From Daphnia carinata (taxonomy: Eukaryota > Arthropoda > Branchiopoda > Diplostraca > Daphniidae): a DNA stretch of 64,000 bases. Position 1 is the stretch's first letter. Each line of letters begins with the position of its first letter. This document shows positions 1 through 13,308 of the stretch, one piece after another. The position numbers and the translations under genes were made by a program. The stretch lies in contig NC_081339.1 in assembly GCF_022539665.2 (NCBI RefSeq), positions 6,820,367-6,884,366 on the forward strand, read 5' to 3'. Below the pieces are notes generated by a model. That model was not told where the DNA came from. It did not search any database and worked only from the letters and a program-made list of their open reading frames with translations.

Positions 1-1455
1 ATTATCGTTCAGTTATTCACGATGTTGGTGGTCGATGGAGAGCGGACGTCCACTTACACCGAGTCGAGAACAATCAGCACGACAGTTGATTTCACAAGTA
101 GCGTAAGTTTTTTGCAAGATAAACGATTGACGAGACGTTCGTCCGTTGATTGATCATTTGTGTTCATATCCATTCAAGTTGATCTGCGTAAAACTGGTGA
201 ACGTAACAGGGCGATGTCGCCAACGGCGGGGATTTGCCATGGAGCAGCCCGTCCTCCTGATGATGGATGGGCCACTCTACCCGCTGACAAACGAGTTCTA
301 CCATCTGCTTTCACAATTCATGCCAACACAAACATTACGGTATGAATGAATTGCAAAACGATTCAATTTACAATCTCTCAAAATCAATCGACATCGTTGT
401 GTACAGTGTCGAAGCAACGCCCTTGTTTATATCACCTGATTGGCAGATCGATCGTTCATTCCAAACACCTACGCACATCGAGTCATCAATGCCGAGAACA
501 TCATCCATCAGAAGGAAACAGCCGGGCTATTTCTCTAAAATAGGCAACGCATTTTTCCATCCAGGGACGTCCGTCAACGTCACCATCACACGTAACACGT
601 TAATCAACTTCATTTTAATTTTAATTGACTCATATTTTTGATTGCGTTACAGACGTTGTGTCTAGGACGGCAGTGACGGCCAGTTTCTTCTTGATGGGCT
701 GCACTCCGAGTCCGTTTCCCTACACGACATGTCCAGCATCATCAACCGACGAACGCAAGTTGTTCCATTTGCCAGTTCGATGGCACAATAAGAAGAAGAA
801 GAAAGATCCGATCGTGTCCACCGTGACGAGGACGTCCATCGTCACAGTCTTAACGACATCACCGACGGCCGCAATCTGCGCCCAGCTGGTCAACGTCACT
901 GGTCCGTGCCGATTGCACAGAGGCTTCCGCATGGAAGATCCCATCGTCCTATCGTTCGACGATGACATGGATTCGATTGATTCCGTCTTATCACCCACTA
1001 AAACTTCCAGGTAACGTTTGGAATTGTTATTTGAAAATTTGCAGATGCATAAAAACACGAAATTGTCCGTCTAATTTTCCATTTTGGGATTTGCCCGCTC
1101 CGATCAAACGGACTGTTTTTTGAATAGCATCGAAGCGACTGCCGAACCCGGTCCGGATCATTGGGTACACGGCCGCGGGCTTGGTTTATTCGCGTCCGAT
1201 ACGACGATCCGATCGTCTGTTTGGCCGGAAGAGTCGGGCGAAGCCGACAGACATTTGCCGGCTTTTCACAATCTGCTCGGCTTCAAGTTGGCCTTGAAGA
1301 AACGCATCAAATTGATGACGATCGTCACGACGGTCTTCGTGACCATCACCAGCACGTCGGTCGATTACATCACGGTCAGTACCAAGACGTTCTTCGTTCA
1401 AATCTGCACGCCGTCACCCTTTCCTTTCGCTGTTTGCGTCCGCTCTAGACGATGA
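1..1455 (+). CDS. Secreted Thr-rich protein with two fused LVNVTG/CTPSPFP modules (gene A, 5' end outside window)
   Basis: I joined five exons by splice sites and phase: <1-102, 179-339, 407-591, 653-1010 and 1128-1455. About 377 residues are in view and the start codon lies upstream. The visible N-terminus is hydrophobic, followed by a Thr/Ser-rich stretch, as in gene C. Module 1 has CVKLVNVTGRCRQRRG in exon 2 and GCTPSPFPYTTC in exon 4. The same exon runs on without a stop into a second Thr-rich stretch and CAQLVNVTGPCRLHRG, and exon 5 ends with CTPSPFPFAVC before the stop at 1453-1455. The gene is therefore two copies of the gene C architecture in one frame. The second copy lacks a signal peptide and lacks the intron that precedes the LVNVTG block. 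NVT is a potential N-glycosylation site. I do not recognise the family; secretion is inferred from the N-terminus of the paralogue. Confidence 0.68.
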
Positions 1456-1519
1456 TCGTCAAAATTGCGTATACAAATTTAAATTTTATTTATTTCGTTT
1501 CGAAGCGAACGTTTTTTTG

Positions 1520-1525
1520 AATAAA
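1520..1525 (+). terminator. Polyadenylation signal of gene A
   Basis: AATAAA lies 65 bases after the gene A stop codon. Confidence 0.6.
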
Positions 1526-4109
1526 AGAGTATTAATTTAGCCCGAGGCTATCACTGCGCGTTCGTCGATAAGAATGATAGCGGAATGTGTATAGAAAATC
1601 GGAACAGGCTCTATTTAAATGGGCTGTTTTTAGGGGATCAGCTACATTTGCGTATATGCTGATGTGTGTGGGGAGGGTGGTGAATCTTCCATTTTTGGAT
1701 TGCGCAACAACTGCTGTTACAAAGGCACGGTCAACGGACGAAAAAACAAAAAAGACGGACAGATAATTCCGGCGTTTTTCACTTAACAGAAAAACATTCG
1801 GCATAATATGCGCTAACTGTATACTTAGCGTTTGGGTCAGAATGCGCATATTCAAATGCGACCACCTGGGGTAACGTCGTCTTCTTGTTTTTAAAAAAAA
1901 GAAAAAAACACGTTGGTAAATGTTTGAACGCGTGTCTTTTATTTAGATGCTCGGACGCCACGGTACTTTACAATTTGTTCCAGTTAAATAGCGCGTGATT
2001 GTCTTCTCATTTGCATATAAGCAAAACGCGCAAAAATGATTGTCATTTGCCACCGCATATTTCGATTTAGTGTGACGCAATCAAAGAAATGTTTTTTTTT
2101 TTTTTCAAAGAAGCGAGTGGATTATATGGAAGGAACGTATGAACTATGGCTATCTAGATCCCGTGCGTGTTTTACATTGATGTTAACGTGAATCACGGCT
2201 GGCCCATTTTCACGAGTATTCCATCCGCATTCCCTATTTTTGTTTGACTTTTTCGGCTTTGCTGAATTGAAATCTATTTTTTTTTTTTGTTTCTCGAAGA
2301 AAATAGCAAAAGATGTTATCGTTATCCTATTTAAGGGCGGTATCTATATACAAGCGCTCGCACTTGGTGAAGAAATACGTACGACTCCAAACGTACCCGA
2401 CGAACTCGTGAAGCCATCGCCCCTTCTTGTTCGATGTCTTTGCGATAACAAACTGACATCCCCCTTCAAAGCAGGACAATGTCTAGGTCTAGACTTATTT
2501 TATTTATTTTATCAACCGTATACGCCATCCCCTCTCGCCAAAAACGTTGGCTATAGATTGCGTATATGCTAATTTTCAAAGCATTGCTTATGTTAATGTT
2601 AACACCAAAAAAAAGGAAAGAAAAACGCGGTCTTGTCGTGTTCTTGAGGACCTTTTTCTTTTTTGTGTGTTTTTTCTCATTGTCAAAGAGTCGAAAGCAT
2701 TTAAGTGGATAGAATTCGACAAAAAAAAAAATAAAACTATTGTGTGTGTCGACGAAGAGTATTACGCATATAGACAGAGAGAGACTCTGTGTGTATACAC
2801 TGGCGTGATTGGCGAAATGTTGTCAACAGCCATGCGTTTCCTTTTTGGCTTGTTCGGTCCCTATGTTTTTTCAGGCTTTTTACCCCATAGGGATAGAAAA
2901 AAAAAAAGAAGAAAATCGATAGGATGGACAGCCAATTTGCATATATTTTGTCAGCCATTTCTTTTTTCTTGACCCTTGTTAGCTGCATTCCTCCAGTTTT
3001 ATCGATAGTTGCAAGAGGCGGTGGCCGTTCCTGAAAAAAGAAAAACAAAATTTGGCTATGAAGGTTTCGATTTGATGTGTTGCTATTCGTTTACTTTGAA
3101 AATTCATACTCTTTCACCTGCACATGCTAATTTGCATACGTCGTGTGAAAACAGGTCCGGTTTTCCCCACTCATTTCAAAAGGAGACGATATAAACAAGT
3201 TGGGGGAATCATCTGAAGAACGATGGGGCATAGTCGTTTATCTATCGTTCTCCATCCTTATATTCAACCGTTGAACGACCCCTTGCCTTACAGGCGAGGT
3301 TCGCATTTTCGTTCCATACTCGCGAATCCTATCCAAAATGTTGCCTGCCCAAAAATCGAAGTCGGGTCCGCAAATGTTGGCCGTTTGGGTTTTTTTTTTT
3401 AAATAATAATGTCTTCTCTTTTTTGTTTTGGCTGCACCGAGCATTCCAGACGGCTCTTGTTCATCTGACGAAGACGATGTAGTGTATAGGTCCTTTGCGA
3501 AAGCCTTTCGTTCCAATTTTATTTTTACGTGTGGGGTCTTTATATGCAGCAGGCAAAACAGGTCGCCGGTCAAAGGTGTGCACACACATACCACAATTGC
3601 GCATAGAATCAAACTATTTTTGAAGCCCGGTTTTTTGGGGGGGGTTTGGCGATTTTAATTCCAATTCAACATCGGCCATTTGGAAATGCAGTAGTTTTTT
3701 CCAATGTCGTACTATGTCACGGCAATCAATCTTCTTTGTTTGGCATTGAACGATATGTGTGAAAGAAAATCCTGCGCACTACATGAGCGAGACTCTTGTC
3801 AAACAGCCACGCGCATTGTTACACATGCCATGTGTACAATGGCATGTATGGCATGGCACGTATGGTTTTTGTTTTCACAACATTGGGCTCTCGTACCAAC
3901 TATCGACTTGATCGTTAACGAGGTCAACAGGTGTCAAGAGCCTCTGTGCCGCACCTTGCCGAACCCGTCTCATTTAAGCCCTAACCATTTGCAAATGCAA
4001 ACAGCAAAATAGAGCGAATTAAAACTTGGACCGTTTTGATATTTCAATCGAAGTAGCTTGCACATTTTGTTTGAAAGCCTATCAATTTAAATCTACACGA
4101 ACCCATCGG

Positions 4110-4275
4110 TATATGCCAAGGTCGGATGGCACGGCATGCCCTAATAGCGCTCCCGCTATAAGAGGCCAGCACTACGACCATCTTCTATAGGCTACCTAAG
4201 ATGGTCCCGTGTCTGGCCGCGGCTAAAAGACATCCGTAGATGGTGGGAAAGGAGACAATAATAAATAAACAAATA
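4110..4275 (+). repeat. Possible SINE-like element
   Basis: A GC-richer block unlike its AT-rich surroundings, with short inverted segments around CTATAAGAGGCC and GGCCGCGGC. It ends in an A-rich tail of the AATAAATAAA type. That layout suits a short retroposon, but no clear A and B boxes were found. Confidence 0.22.
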
Positions 4276-5668
4276 ATGGTGATGTTACATCTATCATGAA
4301 AACATATATTCGTACTATACGTATAGAGCTGCGTATCGCTTTGCTGGTGACTTGGGATGTATCACCTGTCCGTTCTAGGGACACACACACAAATAAAAAA
4401 AAAAAAAAGATGTTGTGTGAGCTATGACGGGTGTACCGAGAACCGTCTTTTGTTCAGCTGTAGAGATGGAATCAATTTGAATATAAAAAAAAAAATATCT
4501 AAAAGTTGAAATCAGAAACACATTTGATTTACTGTTCCCACGCAATGATGGTCATCTGTTTGTGCCTATTCTTTTCAAAACGTCATTCATTTCCTGGGAA
4601 CATATTTGTTTGCTTGCGGGATTGTTTCGTTTTTTTTTTTGGTTTTTTTTGAGATTTGGATATGACGATTGGTAAAATGGAAATAGTTGGGACGAGTGAC
4701 ATTTTTATTCTGCATGTTTCTTTCCCACCTTTTTTTTTCTTTTCGTGTTTAACGTTTGAAAAAAGACGCATAGTCAGGTGAGAAACATGAGGTCACTCAA
4801 CCCTTACGCAATTTGCATATACCGTATGCAGTACAATTTTTTTTTGAACGACAGTCAAAACGAGGACATAGTTCATCATCCCTAAAACTATAAATAGATT
4901 TTCTTTATTATCTAAGGTCAGTTCATTTGCAAAAACTCGCACCTTTGCATTTTGCATTGAAAATAATGCATTTGTTTCGAATTCAGCCACGTCATTATCG
5001 GGGGAACAATAAAAGAGGTGAATCTTTTTTAAGCGGCAATTTGAAATAGAGGCACAAGGTGTTGCTCTCGGGACGGACGGGCCAGCAATGCTGAAGAGAA
5101 GCCCCAATGTTCTGGCCGGTTCTTTCGCGGGCATTTGCCGACTCTTGCGCGAACGCACCTCCCCCTTTTTTTCCTCTTTTTTTGTTTTCTTTTCTTTTCA
5201 AGAATGAACGACAACAGCAGTCGAGTGACGTAGCACAAGAAGAAGAAGAACTTTGGGAGGCTTTTCGTAACGTTCAATATGAGGTGCGAGAGGGAAGGGT
5301 GGGGTGGGGGAAGGGGAGAGAGAGAGGATGTTGTGTATATAAAAGAAGAAGGTTGGCCTGATGAGTCGTATGGTCTTACGGTTCGCCGTCGCAGAGTCGG
5401 GACCGTTCGCGCAAAACACGAGGCATCTTGTACATAGTAAGAGCTTTTCGGTTTTCCAACCATCATTTAAGCGGCCAACTCTAAAGAAGCAGCAAACAGT
5501 CGCCATCCAAAACTGCTCCGCTAAGCATTTTCGCTTTGAAAATCGGCCATTTTCATTCGGATATTGGATTGGTGTTTTATCGAGTTTTGTCGTTTCGATT
5601 CGAATGTCGTGAAAAACAACAAGTGTGACAATCTTGTGAATAGTTCCAAAAACAACAGCATTAAAAGA

Positions 5669-7090
5669 ATGAAGGGCCAATCGGTGAACGTTTTATTGGC
5701 TATTTATGCGATCGTGTCACGAATCGACGCTCAACGGACGTCCACTGTCACCAGAACGACGACGACCGTAACGTTCGTCACCGTCACTTCGCGCAGCAGC
5801 GTACGTTCATCTATACGCACATTTTATCTTTAAAAAAAAAAAAATTTCGTAAGTAAGGTTTAATTCCAAATGAATTTCGCCAGGTTGTTTGCGCTAAATT
5901 AGTGAACGTGACGGGCGTGTGCCGACGTCGTCGAGGCTTGCCGATAGATGAGCCCGTCATCTTGACGTTTGATGATGAATTAGAAGACTCGGTCGACCAG
6001 GCCTTTCATCGCGTCCTTGATCCCAATCAGTTCATTCCAACCACAACCCTCGGGTAAATTCATTTCAAATTTAAATCATGTTTTTGGAAGACGTGGGCGG
6101 GGGGGGGGGGGGTTTCTCTCAACGAGTGGGTGCGAATTTGAATCAGCTTTTTTTTTTTTACTCCCCAAATAGTTTGGCCTATATTTCAATGCGGCTTAAT
6201 TGCTAAACAAAAACGAGCCGGCAGATGTTCAATATGCCATATAGACCGCCTTTAAAGTGCGCAAGGCCATCAGTCCTTTTTTTTTCTTTCACCGAAACTT
6301 CCAAAACAATGGGTTCTTTTATACACTCACGCCGAAAAAATAAAAGAAAGAAAAAAAGATATACAGAATGCCGTTACACGATACGTCTTTAAGTAAAGCC
6401 ATAATAGACGTTATTATCATTTCTCAGTGTGTCCTTTGGAAAAAAAAAAAAAACCATTTGTTTTATTGTGTTTCACTATAACGTGATGAGCACCGAGTTT
6501 TACGTGATCAACATATACTGCGTGACCCCGTGTACTTTAATAATAATCGTTAAAAAAATATATATTTTTCTTGCGCAAATTTTGTTTTTGGCGTCTAGAG
6601 TTGAAGTGACACCGGTGGTCTTGTTGCCCGTCCAGACGACTGTTCATTCAAACGATTACTATCAACTGCATTCGCTGCCGGGAGCTTACAGTTCGCCCAG
6701 CACAACGGCCGTTGTGCGGCCGTCCATCGTGAACGAACGACGCCGAAATTCGGGCCGCAATAAATTGATGAGTTCGCAACCGGACGAAGAAGAAGGCGGT
6801 GCCGAGCAGAAGATTTACTTCGTACAATTAGGACAATTCTTTAATTCGGTCCTCAATCAGATACGGCCTGTTACGACGACAAGAACTATCACGAGCACGA
6901 GGACACGTAAGATAATGATCACGTTTGATTTTTTAATACTCAAATGGGGGGGGTTGATGACATTTGAATGAAACATTTAGGGACTACGACGACGACCTCG
7001 TTCACCACTGCAACTTTCTTCGTCATGATGTGCACGCCGAGCCCGTTCCCTTACGCTGTTTGCCCAGCTAAACGTTCGCACGATCATTGA
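5669..7090 (+). CDS. Secreted Thr-rich protein with single LVNVTG/CTPSPFP module (gene C)
   Basis: Four exons join in frame: 5669-5800, 5884-6053, 6599-6906 and 6981-7090, giving 239 residues. The start at 5669 gives a signal peptide (VLLAIYAIVSRIDAQ) followed by a run of Thr-X-Thr repeats. Exon 2 carries CAKLVNVTGVCRRRRG and an acidic stretch. Exon 3 has a dibasic region and a FFNSVLNQIRPVTTT block like the N-terminal block of genes D-H. Exon 4 ends in CTPSPFPYAVC. The two Cys pairs probably form disulfides outside the cell. Exon boundaries and phases (0, 2, 1) match module 1 of gene A, so the two are paralogues. I do not recognise a named domain and cannot assign a function. Confidence 0.75.
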
Positions 7091-10000
7091 TGAATGTGAT
7101 CCGAACGCAGGTCTTTGAAAGAAATGAAATTTTTAATTGATTGAATTTTTCTAAACAAACCAAATGTGCACCCATGCTGTGAGTACGTAGAAAATGATTA
7201 TATATATATTTATATAAGTTTCTGTTGGACCGTTTCATATGTTTATGAAACGGAAGCTCAAAGGGACAGTTGATGTATGGCATCATTTTTCTATCTCTCT
7301 CTGGTCCATAATCAAATTTATTGAATTATTTATTTCGTTATATTTATTGTTTTCTGCCTATAAGCAGTTTGTTTTCGCCTTTCCCCGAGCTCTATTGAAT
7401 TATTTATCGACACGAAAGAGAGAAAGGATCAACTCTATTATAATTGATTATCACGTGATTATTTATTTCACACAATTTTTTTTTGAAATATCGACACCAC
7501 CATTTGATGCAATCGAATACACTTAACGAGGAAGGCGTCTGGCACGCCACCTTAATATTCACAATCTTTTTGGCGTTTCTTTTCGAAATATTTAAACATT
7601 AGCCTATTTAATCAAGCGATAAGGCTTATATATTAAAAAAAAATAATAATAGTTTTCCCTAGGTTACCGGTACAAATGGCTGCCTCCTAAATCAAACGCA
7701 ACATACGGAAATGCAGTGCGCAACAGATGCACATCCACATCGACCTTGCATAATGTGCGCGCTCAAAATCCAAAAAAGAATTTCCAGGACAACTCTGAAA
7801 AGCCCAGCGAGCAACAACAACGGCCAAAAACGGCAGACGATGGACTAATGGGTTTCAACAATTGCAAAGTCATTGCCGGCCGGGCTTTTTTTTTTTTATT
7901 TTTTTATTTTGTGATAAATATCAAAACCAAACGATGAATGTGTTTGACTCTTTTATACATCCCTCCTGGCCTAGATTTTTTAAAATAAAATTCCCATAAG
8001 GTGAACAAAAATGATGATGAGGGTTGCCTATATATATATGCACATCAGAAGGAGAACTGCTGTCGGGGTGTAGGTGATGGAGTGGCGTGAATTTTGAAAT
8101 CACGTTGGGACAGGTGGGATTAAGAAAACAAAGCTTTTCCACAGCATCGATTTCAGTCGTTTGTGTGTACAAACAAGCGTTCTTTTATTATAGATTTTCG
8201 CGAGCATCTTTTTGTAATCTGACTTTGCGGTACAACGGACGGCTGTTATTTACACACTGGCTCTATATATCTCAGGTATAATAAACTAGGTCCTAAATCA
8301 GGCTATCTCTTATAGAAAGGATAGTATACACCAAATAGGAGATGTGTCTCTGTGACTATTGATAAGATGGATTGCATTGATTGCTACCCCCGTTGGCCTC
8401 AGTGCAACGTCTTTGCTGCATAGTGGTCCGGTAATCAATTCAAAAATAAAAAGGGTCATTAATATTCCATGCAGGTTTTTGTTTTCCTCCTTTCCAATGC
8501 GGTTACAATAGGCGCTGAGCCAATCAATTCGGAATGTCCTGCGCTATGTACCGATTAATATCAAACGAAGCCTCAAGTATATAGAATAACATCTTTGGTG
8601 AATTGCTGCTATCGAAACAGTCTAACAGACGTCCTTTAATGGTTTCTTTCCCTTTGCCATCGGACGCCATGATCCGTTCAGTAATTCAGTTTCAAAAGCA
8701 GCAACATGTTGAAATTGTTTTCGTGTGTACATAAAATAAATACAAGGAAGCCATTGCCCAATTGTGGCATGCTTTACGTACTAAAATTTCACCCGATATT
8801 AGTTTTGGCGCCGAGTTCAAATCACGTACACAGTTAAACAGTGGTGTATATAAAACGTTGAGCGATCTATAATTAATGGACGTGTTGGGCCGCATTTAAA
8901 CAACTCGAAAATGAATGGATCGTTTTTTTGGCGAAGGATGTGTAGGGTTCAACCACACAGGGCGTCAATGTGTGATTGCTCGCACTGATATCGGGGCACT
9001 GCAAACAAATGGTGTGCTGTCTTGTTTTCTTTCTTGTGTAGTCATCAATTTTTGACTCATCAAAAATGACGGTGCTTCAGACTCCAGTCAGACGTAAACG
9101 CTCGTTTGTGCATTGCTCTCCACTTTGGCCTATTATGGCATCGCAAGTTTAACGTTTCGCTCTATATAAAGCTTCATGAAAAAGAGGAACCGTGCGGCAA
9201 AAAGCCGAAGTTGAATTATTCATTGAATCATATCTTGTCTTTTTACGATGTTTGGGTGCTCCCGTCCGAGGCAATTTTGGCCGCAGGAAAGTGAGCGTGT
9301 TGACCATCGCGGGGGTCATTGATTCCATTTACGTCAACGGCATATGGAGGATATATACGAATAATATTACGATCATTTTATGTAGTTTATGGGGAAGGGT
9401 GGGGGGATACTTAAAAAACAATAAACGCACGTTGGTCGTTTATACGTAAAGGGGATATCATTTTGCTGGAGTTATGTAATATCGTTGAAATATTTCCTGG
9501 TTTTATTGTGAATGAACGTTACCTCAACTTATTTCCGTTGCGAAATACATACAGCAGCGATATTTGCAACATTTCAATGGGTTTTTAAACATAAAAGGGC
9601 GAAGGTATTTTCAAAAGAATGTCAAAGCGCATTTGATTATTTTATTTCGTGAATAAAATAATCGGACAAATTTGATCTTTTTCATAAATATTTTCTTATT
9701 TTCTTTAATTTCCGGAATTTTTTCTGTTACGACCATCTGCGCCAAACAGTTTCTAGAATTTTCATCTGATATTCAACGAATTTCTTCGCACTGCGCTGTA
9801 CGAGTTTTTTTTTTTAACGGTATATCATCAAAATAATAATCTGATCAAAACGATAGATTTGGTTGCCACAGCTTCGTATTTCTTTCACGCATGTTTATAA
9901 CCGTGCAGAAACAAGAATTAAAGTTTCTGGTCTTTAAATATAGAATTTGGCTACGATAAAAACGAAATCCTGTGCTGCCCACCCATCACATCCGTTCGTG

Positions 10001-12463
10001 ACAACAATTTGAATCATTTAAAACATTTTTCTTGTAAAATCCACTCGTCCGGAATGTCAAAACTGCCATACTGTTGTCATGCGAAACACGGAATTCAAAT
10101 CAAATAGGCAGACATCAATCACGAAGTTTAACATTCTACCTCCATAAATATTATCCCTTATGTTATAATAATAATTAATATTTCTCTGTGTAGCTCACAG
10201 ATCTTTTTACTGTTAAGTCTTAAGGAAACAATGTTGTGGGATGTTTGGAATTGAAAGGTCGATCGGTGGGGCTCAAAAACTTCTCGAGACACATTTCTTA
10301 ATAACGAAACGGAAGACGTGATTTACAAGCCCAAGGGTGGGAATTTTCTATGTATAGTCGGTAGACGAGAATCTACACCAGATGTTGTTACATGTCCATT
10401 CTCAGTGGTTATTGCGTAATCACACGGAAAGCTTTTGAAATAAGAGTTCTCTTCTTTCTCCGCCATTAAACTCGTCCTGCTTTCATTTCTGGGTCTGCTC
10501 TAATGATGTGTACTTCATTAACTAGCTTATTATATTCTTGCTACATTAAAGTTAGCCCTACTATAGGCACGATGCAAAACATCCTGTATGACACCCCACT
10601 CCCGGCCGTGAGTACACGCAGTGGAATGTTCGTATACATATATGTACTAGCTAAGTGGTGGCCCATATTTAGTTCCATGCCTTTATTTTTTTTTTTATGA
10701 AGGCTGTCTCAGCACCTGCAAAGAATAACTGTAACCCAAATAGTTTTTGTTTAGCCATTTTATTTTTTCATACTCGAAATTCTGCAAAGGCTTTAGTTTA
10801 GCTTTGCATATTGTCATGTCAACTTGTACCTCGACCTCCTGTATAGACGACAGATATTTTTGAATATTTCCATAGTCAACCAGGACGAGCAAAAAAAAAA
10901 AAACTATGATTATATATTCTAGAATTGAATGCAGAACGCTGTGAAACGCTGACGAACGTCTAGAGTATGCTGATATCCATCAAAAGGGGAAAAAGAATGA
11001 GGCAATGACCATTACACACATTCTGTTTGTGATGGATATAGCATATAGAATTTTGAATTCGGCTTCGTAAGGAACTGTTTATGCAGTTTCAGATGATCAA
11101 AAGGACAGATATAGTTCTAGAACATCATTCAATGCCGGATAATGTTCATCCGAGTCGACCTTTGATGACTGGGTACGTTCTAACATTTGAATAAACAGGT
11201 TATTGATCTCTTTCGCAATCTGTGTAGTTACCTGATTAACCATCAGAACGCACTTGACCGAAAGAAAAATGCAAATTCCTGTTAGTCCTTCCTTTTTTTA
11301 GAACTTATCTTGATGATAACGCGAAGATCCATCGTGCTTTAACACAATCACAACAATCACTGGCATTCAAAAGACGAGTGCTTATTGTAATCGCGATGGA
11401 CGATGCAAATCAAAGGCATTTGAGAGGGTGGGGAGGAAACAATTTCATTGAACTGTTCTGCACATATATCCTGTTAACACGAATTGCTTGAAAACGAACA
11501 AACAAAACTATTGAAATTCGGAGTGCTTTGTGTTATAGCGTGCATGGCTCACGGGCTAACCAAGTGACAAAGCGAATTTTGTTTAAACCAATGATACGCC
11601 AATGAAATCTTGCCAATCCTTGAATGACTTTCAGTTTGTGATGTGAATAATGCTCAGATTCTCAGGTTCGCCTGGAATTGTTTCACTTTTTATGCTTGTG
11701 ATGGATGCGAAAACAGATAGCCGATTGTCCAGCTCTGTTATTTATGAACAGAGTTTTTTGAGTAATAATAATGCATACCGCATGTTGATGATGCGTCATC
11801 CCTTTCTCGGGTTTTACGTTGTTAGCCACTTGTGTGCCTAATAATCTTATACCGCAAGACATGTAGTTCTTTTGTGCAGGCATATCGCAGCAGCAAGGCG
11901 ACAGTTGGTAAGATACAACGGAAGGATATAGTTTAGGTTATGGTACTGGAACGCGTGTTGTGTAGTTTGCCGCTGCTTTGTTGCTAACGTGATCGTGAGA
12001 ATTTTCTCCTACCAATTTTCTTCCACGACACATCGTCGCTTTTCATTATTATTCTTTTCTCGGGCATGATGCAGCGAGATATAAAGTATGAAAAGGCCAT
12101 TTATTTCGTTCGTTGGGTACGTTGAAAGAGAAACTTTTTTCTTTTAAATTTCAATTTTATTCTTTAAAAGAAATGGCAATATGGCAATAGGTTTCAAATC
12201 CCACCGCTAGGTGGCAGCAGTCTTCAGGGCAGTTTTTCGCCAAAAAATTTCAAACCTTGTGGAACTCGGAAGGGGTTCGGTTGAGTCATCATGGCTTTCC
12301 GACAAATGCAACTTTTTTCTTGTGGGATGCACCAGGATCGTGGAAAACTATTTCAGGTGAATATATTGTATTGACGATAATAAAATCTCCAGTTAGCCTA
12401 AGTTAAACAAAATTGCTTTCGTTAGATTAATTTGTTAAATTCCTTTATTCTTGCCACGTAATA
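7091..12463. other. Long intergenic stretch without a supported gene
   Basis: AT-rich sequence with short unlinked open frames. A CTCF-like site lies at 12203-12220. An isolated ATG with a good splice donor (12291 to about 12357) could be a first exon on the + strand, but no partner exon was found. Otherwise I see nothing. Confidence 0.5.
12203..12220 (+). promoter_or_regulatory. CTCF-like binding motif
   Basis: ACCGCTAGGTGGCAGCAG closely matches the core of the metazoan CTCF consensus (CCGCNNGGNGGCAG). It sits just upstream of an ATG-bearing possible exon and close to the start of the - strand secreted-protein array, where a boundary element would be plausible. One motif match is weak evidence. 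Confidence 0.4.
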
Positions 12464-12739
12464 TCATTTACGCGCCATTCGACGAACACGTTGTCTATTC
12501 GGGTGGGCGCCCCCAACCATGTTTGTGGTTGTTAGTACCTTTTTCTTAGAATTAAAACATTGAGATGAAAATAACAGGTTAGGAATAAAATTTTAAGTTT
12601 CCTCCGACGTACCAACGGGGTTTCAGCAATTTGTGGGCCGATTTCTGTAGCTATCGTACACGATGACTCATTTGTTGGCCACATTGTTGCTTCAGTCTTA
12701 ACAAGGTAGTCTGGGCTTGCCACAATTGTTATCTTTAAC
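12464..12739 (-). CDS. Putative small gene, last two exons only
   Basis: Two exons on the - strand, 12739-12613 and 12544-12464, are separated by a 68-bp intron with GTACGT donor and AG acceptor and join in frame. They encode about 68 residues ending in a basic tail (RQRVRRMARK) and a stop, with AATAAA 15 bases further on (12449-12444). The first exon begins with one base of a codon, so at least one upstream exon is missing. A possible ATG exon near 13010 reads like a mitochondrial presequence (MISLRHFETTLARC), but its phase does not fit. No family was recognised. The intron size and poly(A) signal are the main support. Confidence 0.35.
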
Positions 12740-13308
12740 CTGAAAACAAAAAGGGCACGAAAATCGAATCTAGTAATTCCAAGAGACCCTTTTGGAGCAT
12801 GGTCATCAACCAGTGCCTTTTCTACCCAATCTTAAACCAGTTTCTGTGTTAACATCCTAGTTAAAATCAAAACTAATATTGCAAAGCCACAAAAAGCACC
12901 TGTTTAAAAAAGGAAGTGCAACCTTTTTCGATTGAAATTCAAGATTTTTTTAGTACCAATCGCTGTGTGCAGCGCGCCAAAGTGGTTTCAAAATGGCGTA
13001 GTGATATCATGCTGACCTGGCCCTTCCTTTTTTTTCAGAACCAAAAGTTCGTTTTGTCCTTTTGGCTATAAGCATATTTCCCGTTGCATCGTAAGTTTTC
13101 CAATCAGAATGTCCTGTTGCTTTTTTTAAATTACGCGAATAGATTTATGTAACGAAATTTTTTATTTTTGTTAAAATTTTTTTTTTTGGGAATTTGATTT
13201 TGGAAATAAATAAAACAATTTAGAAAATGGGAGAGGCGGTTTCAACATGAAACGGCTTCCATTTTGTCTCAACAATAAATAGATTTTGCCGTTTTCTAGA
13301 ATTGAATT

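Larger units (their letters stand above)
1456..5668. other. Intergenic stretch without a supported gene
   Basis: AT-rich sequence with many poly-T and poly-A runs. Open frames here are short, lack a recognisable domain and do not join by splice sites. A possible SINE-like copy lies near 4110-4275. A TATA-like TATATAAAAG at about 5335-5344 is the best candidate core promoter for gene C but is some 330 bases upstream of its ATG, which would need a long leader. Confidence 0.5.
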
